This document shows positions 54,603 through 64,000 of a stretch of DNA of 64,000 nt, piece by piece. The translations under genes and the position numbers were made by a program. The notes under the pieces were generated by a model. That model did no database searches. It saw only the letters and a program-made list of their open reading frames with translations, and was not told the origin of the DNA. Origin of the DNA: Agromyces aureus (GTDB lineage: Bacteria > Actinomycetota > Actinomycetes > Actinomycetales > Microbacteriaceae); NCBI RefSeq assembly GCF_001660485.1, contig NZ_CP013979.1, positions 558,001 to 622,000 on the forward strand, given 5' to 3'. Each line of letters begins with the position of its first letter. Within the stretch, counting starts at the first letter, position 1.

Positions 54603-54619
54603 TGGATCCAAAATACAGA
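54603..54619 (+). promoter_or_regulatory. AT-rich palindromic site before ABC importer genes
   Basis: TGGATCCAAAATACAGA stands out as AT-rich in this GC-rich stretch and contains the palindrome TGGATCCA. It lies 30-45 bp before the preferred ATG of the ATPase gene and could hold a -10 and a GntR-type operator half. Weak evidence. Confidence 0.3.
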
Positions 54620-54646
54620 AACCGCCACCCGGAAGTTGAGCACCGA

Positions 54647-55771
54647 ATGACGCACGAAAGCGGAGGCGGTCGGCTCGTCGTCGACGGCCTCGAGAAGCAC
54701 TACGAGCTCGACGGCGCGGAGGTGCCGGTCGTCAAGGGCGTCACGTTCACCATCGAGCCGGGCACCTTCACGTCGTTGCTCGGCCCCTCGGGCTGCGGCA
54801 AGACGACCACCCTGCGCTGCGTCGCCGGACTGGAGAACAGCAACGGCGGCGAGATCTCGCTCGACGGCAACGTGCTCTCGACCGGCACCCGTCACGTCTC
54901 GCCCGACAAGCGCGACATCGGCATGGTCTTCCAGAACTACGCGATCTGGCCGCACATGACGGTGTTCGCCAACGCCGTGTTCCCGCTGCAGGTCGCCGCG
55001 GGCAAGCTGCCCAAGAAGGAGGCCAGGAAGCGCGCCATGGAGGCGCTCGAGCTCGTGCAGCTCGACGCCTACGCCCACCGGCCGGCCACCGCGCTCTCGG
55101 GCGGGCAGCAGCAGCGCCTCGCCCTCGCCCGCGCCCTCGCGCACCGACCGAAGCTGCTGCTGCTCGACGAGCCGCTCTCGAACCTCGACGCGAAGCTCCG
55201 CGACACCATGCGCAATGAGCTGCGCTCCCTGCAGCAGCGCCTCGGCATCACCGCCCTCTACGTCACGCACGACCAGTCCGAGGCGCTGTCGATGTCCGAC
55301 CGCGTCGCCGTGATGAACCAGGGCCGCATCGTGCAGGAAGCCGCCCCGCGCGACCTCTACTACCAGCCGGCCGACCGCTTCGTCGCGGACTTCGTGGGTC
55401 GCGTGAACATGATCCCCGCGATCGTCCGCGGGCGCGATGGCGACGGCGACGCGCTCGTCGAGGCCTTCGGCGCCCGCCTCGTCACGCCGTGCCCCGACTC
55501 GTTCGGCACCGGCGCCGACGTGACCGTCACGTTCCGGCCCGAGAGCGTGCGCTGGCACGAGGCCGCGCCCGATCGCCCGAACCTGCTGCCGGCGCGCGTC
55601 GTGCGCGTCGAGTTCCTCGGCGAGATCGTCGAGTACGAGGCCGAGATCCTCAGTGGGCAGACCGTGGTCGGCACGATCGTCGGCCGCGGAGCGCCCCTGA
55701 ACTCGCCGTCGCTGCACGACCCCGTCTTCATCGAACTGGCACCGCAGGCGTGCCGCGTGCTCGCGGCCTAG
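54647..55771 (+). CDS. ABC importer ATPase, PotA/FbpC type
   Basis: A 374-residue ATPase with a regulatory C-terminal domain. Walker A GPSGCGKTT, signature LSGGQQQR, Walker B LLLLDEPLSNLD and the H-loop VTHDQ are intact; the TOBE/OB region starts near residue 240 (ADRFVADFVGRVNMIPA). The MSMK/PotA/FbpC branch drives uptake of polyamines, iron or sugars. The frame opens at 54560 (TGATG overlap with the MFS gene), but the extra 29 residues do not look like the family, so ATG 54647 is preferred. Confidence 0.88.
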   Translation: MTHESGGGRLVVDGLEKHYELDGAEVPVVKGVTFTIEPGTFTSLLGPSGCGKTTTLRCVAGLENSNGGEISLDGNVLSTGTRHVSPDKRDIGMVFQNYAIWPHMTVFANAVFPLQVAAGKLPKKEARKRAMEALELVQLDAYAHRPATALSGGQQQRLALARALAHRPKLLLLDEPLSNLDAKLRDTMRNELRSLQQRLGITALYVTHDQSEALSMSDRVAVMNQGRIVQEAAPRDLYYQPADRFVADFVGRVNMIPAIVRGRDGDGDALVEAFGARLVTPCPDSFGTGADVTVTFRPESVRWHEAAPDRPNLLPARVVRVEFLGEIVEYEAEILSGQTVVGTIVGRGAPLNSPSLHDPVFIELAPQACRVLAA

Positions 55772-55854
55772 CCCCCGAACCATCACGACCGCACGACCGC
55801 ACCACCCCGCAACACCCCCAAGGAAGAGCGCCACCGAGAAAGGAAACCCGGATC

Positions 55855-57027
55855 ATGACATCACCCACAGCACGGAACGGAATGGTGGCCCTCGCGGCCG
55901 CGGGCATGCTGCTGTTGAGCTCCTGCAGCTCGACCGGATCAGCAGCCTCCGGCGCGATCGAGCCGTCGGGCGGCCCGGTCGAGCTCGCGGCCTGCGACGC
56001 GGTCGAGGTCGGCGCGGTCACGCGCTGCGAGAACTTCTACGACGACTACTGGCCCGCGATCTCGGAGCAGATGGACGCCCTGTACGAGACGGCGAAGCAG
56101 GCCGACGGCGGCCGGCTGGTCATCTGGGACTGGTACGAGCTCTCGCCCGACGTGATCGCCGAGTTCAACGAGGTCTACCCCGACCTCAAGATCGAGACGC
56201 GCGGCCTCACCTACAACCTGTCGTCGGCGATCATCTCGGCCAAGGCGACCGGGTCGCGCAACACCGACGTGATCTCGGGCTCGCTCGTCTCGGCGGCCAC
56301 GATGACCGACGAGGGCTACTGGGCGGATGTCGATTGGACCGCGTTCGGCGTGCCGAAGGAGTTCTTCACGATCGGCGCCCCCGAGATGCTGCCCGACAGC
56401 GTGAACGGCTCGCTCATGCAGGTCAACACCGACAAGGTCGCCGAGGCGCCCGCCACGCTCGACGGACTGCTCGACCCGCAGTACGAGGGCAAGGTCTCGG
56501 TCGCGAGCTACAACGCCAACGTCTTCGCCGGCTACGGCATGGACAAGGGCGAAGAGGCCATGACCGGGCTGATCGGCGACCTGAAGTCGTCGGGCAACCT
56601 GCAGGTGCTGGAGGACCAGGACTCCCCGCTCTCGAGCGGCGACGTGCCGATCGCCCTCGGCCAGACGCTGTTCAACCCGAACCCGAGCCTCTCGGTCTCG
56701 CCATACGAGGACGCCGGCGTCTTCGCCCAGTTCTCTGGCGTCAACGTCGACGCGAAGAACCCGGCCGGCGGCATGCTCTGGTCGCTCTGGAACGCGTACA
56801 ACCCGGACTGGCTCGAGCTGCGCATGACCGACGAGCGGTTCTCGACGACGCAGGTGCCGTTCCCCGGCCTGCCGACCTCGCTGTTCGACTCGGCCACCGG
56901 ACTCATGCAGACCAACTCCTCCGCGCTGCTCACCGGCCTCGCGGGCGGGGCGATCACCGAGACCGTCGACACCCGCGACGACTGGATCGCCATGATCAAC
57001 GCCGCCGACGCGGCACTGAACGGATAA
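55855..57027 (+). CDS. ABC importer substrate-binding lipoprotein (PotD/FbpA type)
   Basis: A 390-residue type II periplasmic-binding-fold protein. The signal peptide ends LLLSSC (lipobox). Then come RLVIWDWYELSPDVIAEFNEVYPDLKIE and the family phrases VNTDKVAEAPATLDGLLDPQYEGKVSV. It belongs to solute-binding protein families 1/6, which bind Fe3+, polyamines or phosphonates. Placement upstream of gabT/gabD and a putrescine-oxidase-like gene favours a polyamine or related amine. AAAGGAAA precedes the ATG. Confidence 0.85.
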   Translation: MTSPTARNGMVALAAAGMLLLSSCSSTGSAASGAIEPSGGPVELAACDAVEVGAVTRCENFYDDYWPAISEQMDALYETAKQADGGRLVIWDWYELSPDVIAEFNEVYPDLKIETRGLTYNLSSAIISAKATGSRNTDVISGSLVSAATMTDEGYWADVDWTAFGVPKEFFTIGAPEMLPDSVNGSLMQVNTDKVAEAPATLDGLLDPQYEGKVSVASYNANVFAGYGMDKGEEAMTGLIGDLKSSGNLQVLEDQDSPLSSGDVPIALGQTLFNPNPSLSVSPYEDAGVFAQFSGVNVDAKNPAGGMLWSLWNAYNPDWLELRMTDERFSTTQVPFPGLPTSLFDSATGLMQTNSSALLTGLAGGAITETVDTRDDWIAMINAADAALNG

Positions 57028-57030
57028 CAC

Positions 57031-58920
57031 GTGTCTCAGGCAGGACGGACCACGAAGGTCGAGCGCACTCGACCGACCTCGATGAAGATCGCGACGATCA
57101 TCGCCGGAGCGGTGATCTTCCTCCTCCTCGCGATCCCACTGGCCGTACAGGTGATCACGGCCTTCCGTGGTCCGTTCCTGCCGTTCGGCGTCTCGACCGC
57201 GAAGTGGTCGGTCGAGAACTTCGTCACCCTCTGGAGCCTCCGCGACGACTTCTGGGCCGTGCTCGGCTCGACCGCCGCGTTCGTGGGCGGCTCGACCGTG
57301 CTCTCGCTCCTCATGGCGTTCGGCCTCGCATGGGTGACCGTGCGCACCGACGCCCCGCTGCGACGCGTCATCTCGGTGCTCGTCGTGGTGCCGTTCATCA
57401 TTCCGCCGATCGTCAAGGCGCAGGCATACCTGCTGATGCTCTCGCCCGAGTCGGGCGTGCTGAACCAGCTGCTGCGCCTGCTGCCGGGCGACCTCGTGAT
57501 CGACCCCTACTCGTTCGTCACGATGACCTTCATCCAGGCGCTCACGAACGTGACGTTCCCGTACCTGATGATCGTGCCGATCCTCACGAGCATGGACGGC
57601 TCGCTCGAGGAGTCCGCGCGCGTCTCGGGCGCCTCGTGGGCCAAGACGCTCCGACGCGTCACGCTGCCCATGCTGTGGCCCGGCCTGCTCGGCGTCGCCG
57701 TGCTCACGTTCATCCTCGGCCTCGGCAGCCTCGAGGTGCCGCTGCTGTTCGGCCAGGAGTCGGGCAAGTCGATCTTCGCCCTGAAGCTCTGGAACCTCAT
57801 CAGCGCGGGTGCTGGGGAGTTGCCGCAGTACGGCCTGGCCGCGGCGTGGGGCTGCGTGTTCCTCGTGATCACGACGATCGCGTTCGTGATCTACCTCAGG
57901 GCGACGAGGAATGCCGAGCGGCGCGCGTCGATCTCGGGCAAGGGGTTCCGACCCACGGTCATGAAGCTCGGCGCGTGGAAGATCCCGGTCATGCTCGCGA
58001 TCGCCGTGTTCGTGATGCTCACCGCGGTGCTCCCGCTGTTCGCCCTGTTCTGGTCGGCCATCACGCCGTACCCCATCGCCTTCTCGTTCGAGGCGCTGGT
58101 CACGCAGACGCAGTTCGGATCGTTCGGCGCCGTGCTCGCCGATCCGGAGTTCTGGGCCTCGCTCGGGCGCACCCTCGTGATCGCGGGCGGCAGCGCGACG
58201 ATCGCGTGCGTCGCGGCGACCGTGCTCGCCTACGGCATCGCCCGCGCCAGGCGCACGGGCTGGACCAAGGCCGTCGACCTGTTCGCGTCGTCGTCGGTCG
58301 CCATCCCGGCGGTCATCGCGGGCTTCGCGATGTTCCTCACGTTCATGGTGATCAACCCGGTGATCCCGCTGGCCGGCACGATCGTGGCGCTCATCATCGC
58401 GTACTCGTACCGGGTGTCGATCGCCTACCGCGCCGGGTACAGCGCGACGCTGCAGATCCGCATGGAGCTCGAGGAGGCGGCGCTCGTCAGCGGCGCCAGC
58501 CCGCTCGAGGGCTTCCGCCGCATCGTCGCCCCGCTGCTCATGCCCACGGTGTTCGCCGTATGGATCCAGATGTTCGTGCTCGGCACCAACGAGTTCACGC
58601 TGCCGGCCTTCCTCGCGACGCCCGAGTCGCGTCCGCTCTCGGTCTACATGTACGCGATGATCAGCCCCCGCTCGGCGCAGCTCTACCAGCCCGACCAGGG
58701 TGCGGCCATGGCCCTGATCTTCACGCTGCTCGTCTTCGCGATCGGCTACGGGCTGCAGTGGGGCGTCTCGCTCTTCGCGATCGGTCGGGCGAAGCGGCGC
58801 AACCCGATCCCCGGCGTCGGCACGGCCGAGGTGGTGCCCCCGGCCGACCCGGTGGCGCCCGACACCCGCGCGGTCGCCGCGCAGGACCTCGAGGAGCGTC
58901 GGCAGCTGGCCAGGCGCTGA
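57031..58920 (+). CDS. Fused double ABC permease (FbpB/PotB-PotC type)
   Basis: A 629-residue protein with about 12 TM segments in two homologous halves. Each half carries an EAA loop: ESARVSGASWAKTLRRVTLPMLW in the first and EEAALVSGASPLEGFRRIVAPLLMP in the second. A single chain thus provides both permease subunits, as in FbpB. GTG start 3 bp after the binding-protein gene. The C-terminal 40 residues are a charged cytoplasmic tail. Confidence 0.9.
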   Translation: MSQAGRTTKVERTRPTSMKIATIIAGAVIFLLLAIPLAVQVITAFRGPFLPFGVSTAKWSVENFVTLWSLRDDFWAVLGSTAAFVGGSTVLSLLMAFGLAWVTVRTDAPLRRVISVLVVVPFIIPPIVKAQAYLLMLSPESGVLNQLLRLLPGDLVIDPYSFVTMTFIQALTNVTFPYLMIVPILTSMDGSLEESARVSGASWAKTLRRVTLPMLWPGLLGVAVLTFILGLGSLEVPLLFGQESGKSIFALKLWNLISAGAGELPQYGLAAAWGCVFLVITTIAFVIYLRATRNAERRASISGKGFRPTVMKLGAWKIPVMLAIAVFVMLTAVLPLFALFWSAITPYPIAFSFEALVTQTQFGSFGAVLADPEFWASLGRTLVIAGGSATIACVAATVLAYGIARARRTGWTKAVDLFASSSVAIPAVIAGFAMFLTFMVINPVIPLAGTIVALIIAYSYRVSIAYRAGYSATLQIRMELEEAALVSGASPLEGFRRIVAPLLMPTVFAVWIQMFVLGTNEFTLPAFLATPESRPLSVYMYAMISPRSAQLYQPDQGAAMALIFTLLVFAIGYGLQWGVSLFAIGRAKRRNPIPGVGTAEVVPPADPVAPDTRAVAAQDLEERRQLARR

Positions 58921-58942
58921 CGGATCCGTCGCTCGGCGCGTT

Positions 58943-59017
58943 TGTACGCGGCGTCGAGTAGACGGGCTCCAAGTGTACGACGGGGTGGTGCGGCATCCGG
59001 ATGTCGCGACCTAGCAT
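58943..59017 (+). promoter_or_regulatory. Candidate gabT promoter with TGTACG direct repeats
   Basis: TGTACG occurs at 58943-58948 and 58974-58979 (31-bp period) in the 138-bp gap before gabT. TAGCAT at 59012-59017 is a plausible -10, giving a leader of about 35 nt with GAAGAGGAG before the ATG. The regulator is unknown; a PucR-type protein is encoded elsewhere in the window. Confidence 0.35.
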
Positions 59018-59058
59018 TGGGCGCACCGCCACCGTCGTCACCTGAAGAGGAGTCCGTC

Positions 59059-60422
59059 ATGACCATCGTCGACACCACGGCCGCCACGGCCACCGTCACC
59101 GGAGGACCGGCGCTCCCGCAGGAGCGTCGTCTCGTCACCGCCATCCCGGGCCCGCGCTCGCAGGCCCTCATGGCCCGCAAGGCCGCAGCCGTCGCCTCGG
59201 GCGTCGGCACCACCATCCCGATCGCCGTCGTCGCCGCGGGCGGCGGAGTGGTCGTCGACGCCGACGGCAACTCGATCATCGACCTGGGCTCGGGCATCGC
59301 CGTCACGGGCGTCGGCAACGCCAACCCGCGCGTCGTCGAGGCCGTCACCGCCCAGCTCAACGCCTTCACGCACACCTGCTTCACCGTCGCGCCCTACGAC
59401 TCCTACGTCGACGTCGCCGAGAAGCTCAACGAGCTCACCCCCGGCGACCACGACAAGCGCTCCGCACTGTTCAACTCCGGCGCCGAAGCCGTCGAGAACG
59501 CCGTGAAGATCGCCCGCGCCTACACGAAGAAGCAGGCCGTCGTCGCGTTCGACCACGCCTACCACGGCCGCACGAACCTCACCATGGGCCTCACCGCGAA
59601 GAACATCCCGTACAAGAACGGCTTCGGCCCGTTCGCGCCCGAGGTGTACCGCGTGCCGCTCAGCTACCCCTTCCGCGACGGCGGGCTCTCCGGTGCGGAT
59701 GCCGCGGCCAAGGCCATCTCGCAGATCGAGAAGCAGATCGGCGCCGAGAACCTCGCCGCCATGATCATCGAGCCCATCCAGGGCGAGGGCGGCTTCATCG
59801 TGCCCGCCGCCGGCTACCTGCCGGCGCTCGTCGAGTGGTGCCGCGCGAACGACGTCGTCTTCATCGCCGACGAGGTGCAGACCGGGTTCGGCCGAACCGG
59901 CGCCTGGTTCGCGAGCGACCACGAGGGCATCGTGCCCGACCTCATCACCACGGCCAAGGGCATCGCGGGCGGCCTGCCGCTCTCCGCGGTCACCGGCCGC
60001 GCCGAGATCATGGACGCGGCGGGCCCCGGCGGCCTCGGCGGCACCTACACCGGCAACCCGATGGCCTGCGTCGCCGCGCTCGCCGCGATCGAGGCCTACG
60101 AGGAGGACGGCCTGATCGAGCGCGCCAAGGAGATCGGCTCCGTGCTCATCGGCCGCCTGAACGCCCTGCGCACGACCGACGCCCGCATCGGCGACGTCCG
60201 CGGCCGCGGCGCGATGGTCGCGATCGAGCTCGTCGACCCCGCGACCGGCGCACCCGACGCCGCGCTCACGAGCAAGGTCGCCGCGTACGCCCACTCGCAG
60301 GGCGTGCTCGTGCTCACCTGCGGAACCTACGGCAACGTGATCCGCTTCCTCCCCCCGCTCACCATCTCGGACGACCTCCTCATCGAGGGCCTGCAGGTCG
60401 TCGCGGAAGGACTCAAGACGGC

Positions 60423-60426
<4 letters not shown>
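59059..60426 (+). CDS. gabT: 4-aminobutyrate-2-oxoglutarate transaminase
   Basis: A 455-residue class III aminotransferase: VVVDADGNSIIDLGSGIAVTGVGN, LFNSGAEAVENAVKIARAYT, HAYHGRTNLTMGLT, IIEPIQGEGGFIVP, FIADEVQTGFGRTG and the PLP Lys in TTAKGIAGGLPLSAV. It moves the amino group of GABA to 2-oxoglutarate, yielding succinate semialdehyde and glutamate. GAAGAGGAG precedes the ATG. It overlaps the dehydrogenase gene by ATGA. Confidence 0.94.
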
Positions 60427-61724
<1,298 letters not shown>

Positions 61725-61740
61725 TCGATCCGGAAAGCTC

Positions 61741-61780
61741 CTCGAGTCGCCCGGATGGCACCGCATCCGGGCGGCTCGAG
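61741..61780 (+). terminator. 17-bp hairpin between dehydrogenase gene and gabD
   Basis: CTCGAGTCGCCCGGATG (61741-61757) pairs with CATCCGGGCGGCTCGAG (61764-61780) with one G-T pair and a 6-nt loop. It begins 16 bp after the dehydrogenase stop. No U-tract; it may be an attenuating or RNA-processing hairpin rather than a full terminator, since gabD follows in the same direction. Confidence 0.65.
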
Positions 61781-61883
61781 GCCCAGCACCAACCCGAACC
61801 GCACGAACCGCACGAACGCCGAACCGCAGCAACGGAACGAACCGCAGCACGTGCACGAGACATCGAACGGAAGTCACACGCAT

Positions 61884-63356
61884 ATGACGAACGCAACGCT
61901 CGAATCGACCGTCCTCGACGCCGTCGAGGCCCGACTCTTCATCGGCGGCGACTGGGTCGACGCCGAGGGCGGCAAGACCCTCGCCGTGCACGACCCCGCG
62001 ACGGGCGCCGTGATCAAGGAGATCGCCGACGCCTCGCCGGCCGACGGCATCCGTGCGCTCGATGCGGCCGTGGCCGTGCAGGAGTCGTGGGCCAAGACCG
62101 CGCCCCGCGTTCGCGGCGAGCTGCTGCGCAAGGCGTTCGACCTGCTGCAGGAGCGCAAGGAGCAGTTCGCCCTGCTCATGACCCTCGAGATGGGCAAGCC
62201 GCTCGCCGAGGCGCGCGGCGAGGTCGTCTACGGCGGCGAGTTCCTGCGCTGGTTCAGCGAGGAGGCCGTGCGCATCTCCGGTCGGTATGGCCTGAACCCC
62301 GAGGGCACCGGACGCATGATCGTCTCGCAGCGCCCCGTCGGCCCGTCGTTCTTCATCACCCCCTGGAACTTCCCGCTCGCGATGGCGACCCGCAAGATCG
62401 CGCCCGCGCTCGCCGCAGGCTGCACGGTCGTCATCAAGCCCCCGGCCCTCACGCCGCTCACGACCATCGCGTTCGTGCAGCTGCTCGAGGAGGTCGGGCT
62501 GCCCAAGGGCGTCGTCAACGTCATCCCGACCTCGACCTCGTCGGCGGTCTCGGGACCGATCATCGAGGACCCGCGACTGCGCAAGCTGAGCTTCACCGGC
62601 TCGACCGGCGTCGGCCGTGCGCTCATGAAGCAGGCCGCGACCGGCATCCTCCGCACGAGCATGGAGCTCGGCGGCAACGCGCCCTTCGTGATCTTCGAGG
62701 ACGCTGATCTCGACAAGGCCGTCGAAGGCGCCCTCGTCGCGAAGTTCCGCAACATCGGCCAGGCGTGCACCGCGGCGAACCGCTTCATCGTGCACGAGTC
62801 GGTCGCCGACGAGTTCGCGGCCCGCGTCGCCGATCGCGTCAAGGCCATGAAGGTCGGCCGCGGCACGGAAGAGGGCGTCAACATCGGCCCGCTCATCGAC
62901 GACAAGGCCGTCGACTCGACCGACGCGCTCGTGCAGGACGCCGTCTCGCGCGGGGCGAGCGTGCTCACCGGCGGCGAGCGCATCATCGACGGCGACGGCA
63001 CGTTCTACGCGCCGACCGTGCTCGCGGGCGTCGCGGCCGGCAGCCGCCTGCTCGCCGAGGAGATCTTCGGACCGGTGCTCGGCATCACGACGTTCTCGAG
63101 CGAAGACGAGGCGGTGCGCCTCGCCAACGACACCGAGTACGGACTCATCTCGTACGTCTTCACGCAGGACCTGGCGCGTGGCCACCGCATGATCGAGCGC
63201 CTCGCCACCGGCATGATGGGGCTCAACACGGGCCTCGTCTCGAACGCCGCCGCACCGTTCGGCGGCGTGAAGCAGTCGGGCATCGGCCGCGAGGGCGGGC
63301 TCGAGGGCATCCACGAATACCTCGACACGAAGTACACGCTCGTCCCGGTGGACTGA
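61884..63356 (+). CDS. gabD: Succinate-semialdehyde dehydrogenase
   Basis: A 490-residue aldehyde dehydrogenase of the GabD branch: ARLFIGGDWVDAEGGKTLAVHDPATG, LMTLEMGKPLAEARGEVVYGGEFLRWFSEEA, FFITPWNFPLAMATRKIAPALAAG, SMELGGNAPFVIF (catalytic Glu) and NIGQACTAANRF (catalytic Cys). It oxidises the semialdehyde made by gabT to succinate. The CA-rich leader 61781-61883 separates it from the hairpin; GGAAG lies before the ATG. Confidence 0.93.
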   Translation: MTNATLESTVLDAVEARLFIGGDWVDAEGGKTLAVHDPATGAVIKEIADASPADGIRALDAAVAVQESWAKTAPRVRGELLRKAFDLLQERKEQFALLMTLEMGKPLAEARGEVVYGGEFLRWFSEEAVRISGRYGLNPEGTGRMIVSQRPVGPSFFITPWNFPLAMATRKIAPALAAGCTVVIKPPALTPLTTIAFVQLLEEVGLPKGVVNVIPTSTSSAVSGPIIEDPRLRKLSFTGSTGVGRALMKQAATGILRTSMELGGNAPFVIFEDADLDKAVEGALVAKFRNIGQACTAANRFIVHESVADEFAARVADRVKAMKVGRGTEEGVNIGPLIDDKAVDSTDALVQDAVSRGASVLTGGERIIDGDGTFYAPTVLAGVAAGSRLLAEEIFGPVLGITTFSSEDEAVRLANDTEYGLISYVFTQDLARGHRMIERLATGMMGLNTGLVSNAAAPFGGVKQSGIGREGGLEGIHEYLDTKYTLVPVD

Positions 63357-63362
63357 GCACGT

Positions 63363-63401
63363 CGAGCGGATGCCTCGGCGCCGCGCCGCGGCATCCGCTC
63401 G
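63363..63401 (+). terminator. 17-bp hairpin between gabD and the amine oxidase gene
   Basis: CGAGCGGATGCCTCGGC (63363-63379) pairs with GCCGCGGCATCCGCTCG (63385-63401) with one mismatch and a 5-nt loop, followed by CCCCCTTCTCG. It is another hairpin made from the GGATGCC word and may set expression between genes. Confidence 0.65.
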
Positions 63402-63461
63402 CCCCCTTCTCGAATCACGCGCATCACGCGCCAACACGCGAACCGAAAGCGAAGAAACACC

Positions 63462-64000
63462 ATGGAACGCATCGACTGCGACGTCGTCATCGTCGGAGCG
63501 GGGGCCTCCGGCCTCACCGCCGCCAACAAGCTGAAGGACGCCGGCAAGTCCGTCGTCGTGCTCGAGGCGCGCGACCGCATCGGCGGCCGCCTCTGGACCG
63601 ACGACATCGACGGCGCCATGCTCGAGATCGGCGGCCAGTGGGTCTCGCCCGACCAGGACGCCCTGATCGAGACCCTCGACGAGCTCGGCCTCGAGACGTA
63701 CGAGCGCTACCGCGAGGGCGAGAACGTCTACATCGCCGAGGACGGCGAGCGCCGGCTCTTCGAGGGCGACATCTTCCCGGTGCCCGCGAAGACCGAGGGC
63801 GAGATCGTCGGCCTCATCGAGAAGCTCGACCAGCTCGTCGCCGAGATCGACCCCGACGCGCCGTGGGCCCACCCGCGCGCGAAGGAGCTCGACGAGGTCA
63901 GCTTCGCCGAGTGGCTCGGCACGCAGACCGACGACGAAGAGGCGAAGCTCAACATCGGCATGTTCATCGCGGGCGCCATGCTCACGAAGCCCGCGCACGC
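63462..64000 (+). CDS. puo: Putrescine-oxidase-like flavin amine oxidase, 3' end outside window
   Basis: The first 179 residues of a flavin monoamine oxidase. VVIVGAGASGLTAANKLKDAG is the FAD motif, VVVLEARDRIGGRLWT the GG-doublet motif, and IGGQWVSPDQDALIETLDELGLETYERYREGENVY and IAGAMLTKPAHA closely match the actinobacterial putrescine oxidase branch. It would oxidise putrescine to 4-aminobutanal, feeding GABA catabolism by the genes upstream. It follows gabD by 105 bp including a hairpin and a CA-rich leader. Confidence 0.82.
   Translation, partial: MERIDCDVVIVGAGASGLTAANKLKDAGKSVVVLEARDRIGGRLWTDDIDGAMLEIGGQWVSPDQDALIETLDELGLETYERYREGENVYIAEDGERRLFEGDIFPVPAKTEGEIVGLIEKLDQLVAEIDPDAPWAHPRAKELDEVSFAEWLGTQTDDEEAKLNIGMFIAGAMLTKPAH

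Overview
The window is chromosomal DNA of a high-GC actinobacterium, most likely a member of the Microbacteriaceae. This rests on the GAC/GTC/CTC-dominated codon use, many ATGA/GTGA gene overlaps, actinobacterial -10 elements of the TAGnnT type placed so that transcripts would be leaderless, REP-like GGTCTCGAGACGC...CTCCTCGACCGGC repeats, and the ubiquitous GGATGCCGC/GCGGCATCC word. The genus is not determined.

Bases 1 to about 8.4 kb look like an acquired defence island of visibly lower GC: one 60-base line inside it (5161-5220) counts 58% GC, against 67% for 46021-46080. It holds a partial one-pass membrane protein and a KAP P-loop NTPase on the minus strand, a protein with uracil-DNA-glycosylase-like motifs, a complete ABC three-component (ABC-3C) operon (PD-(D/E)xK-like effector, tiny middle component, DUF2326 ABC ATPase), and a one-TM gene interrupted by a single in-frame TGA.

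From 9 to 34 kb there is a serine hydrolase lipoprotein, an HhH mini-protein, and then a large divergent cluster. On the minus strand lie three luciferase-like (LLM) flavin monooxygenases, an NtaA/SnaA-type monooxygenase, an M20 amidohydrolase, an MFS exporter, a DUF1684 protein, a tandem GNAT acetyltransferase and a sarcosine-oxidase-like flavoenzyme. On the plus strand lie another LLM enzyme, an Opp/Dpp-type peptide ABC transporter, a second M20 peptidase, another NtaA-type monooxygenase and a cysteine-desulfurase-like enzyme. The combination of acetyltransferase, flavin monooxygenase and M20 deacetylase resembles the cysteine S-conjugate salvage logic known from Bacillus, here enlarged. I infer organosulfur or peptide-conjugate scavenging.

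From 34 to 41 kb are PstS, two FBP (EF-G-binding, FusB-like) paralogues around a one-TM protein, an SGNH hydrolase, a GH1 beta-glucosidase with a palindromic operator, and a PucR regulator.

From 41.5 to 51 kb a nine-gene operon (kynU and nbaD,C,F,G,I,J,H,E reading upstream) encodes the route from (3-hydroxy)kynurenine through 3-hydroxyanthranilate to pyruvate and acetyl-CoA, with a divergent LysR regulator and a shared operator/promoter region.

From 51 to 64 kb are an LVIVD beta-propeller protein, a DHA2 exporter, a PotA/Fbp-type ABC importer with a fused double permease, gabT, an amino-acid dehydrogenase, gabD and the start of a putrescine-oxidase-like gene. Together these make a polyamine/GABA uptake and catabolism module.
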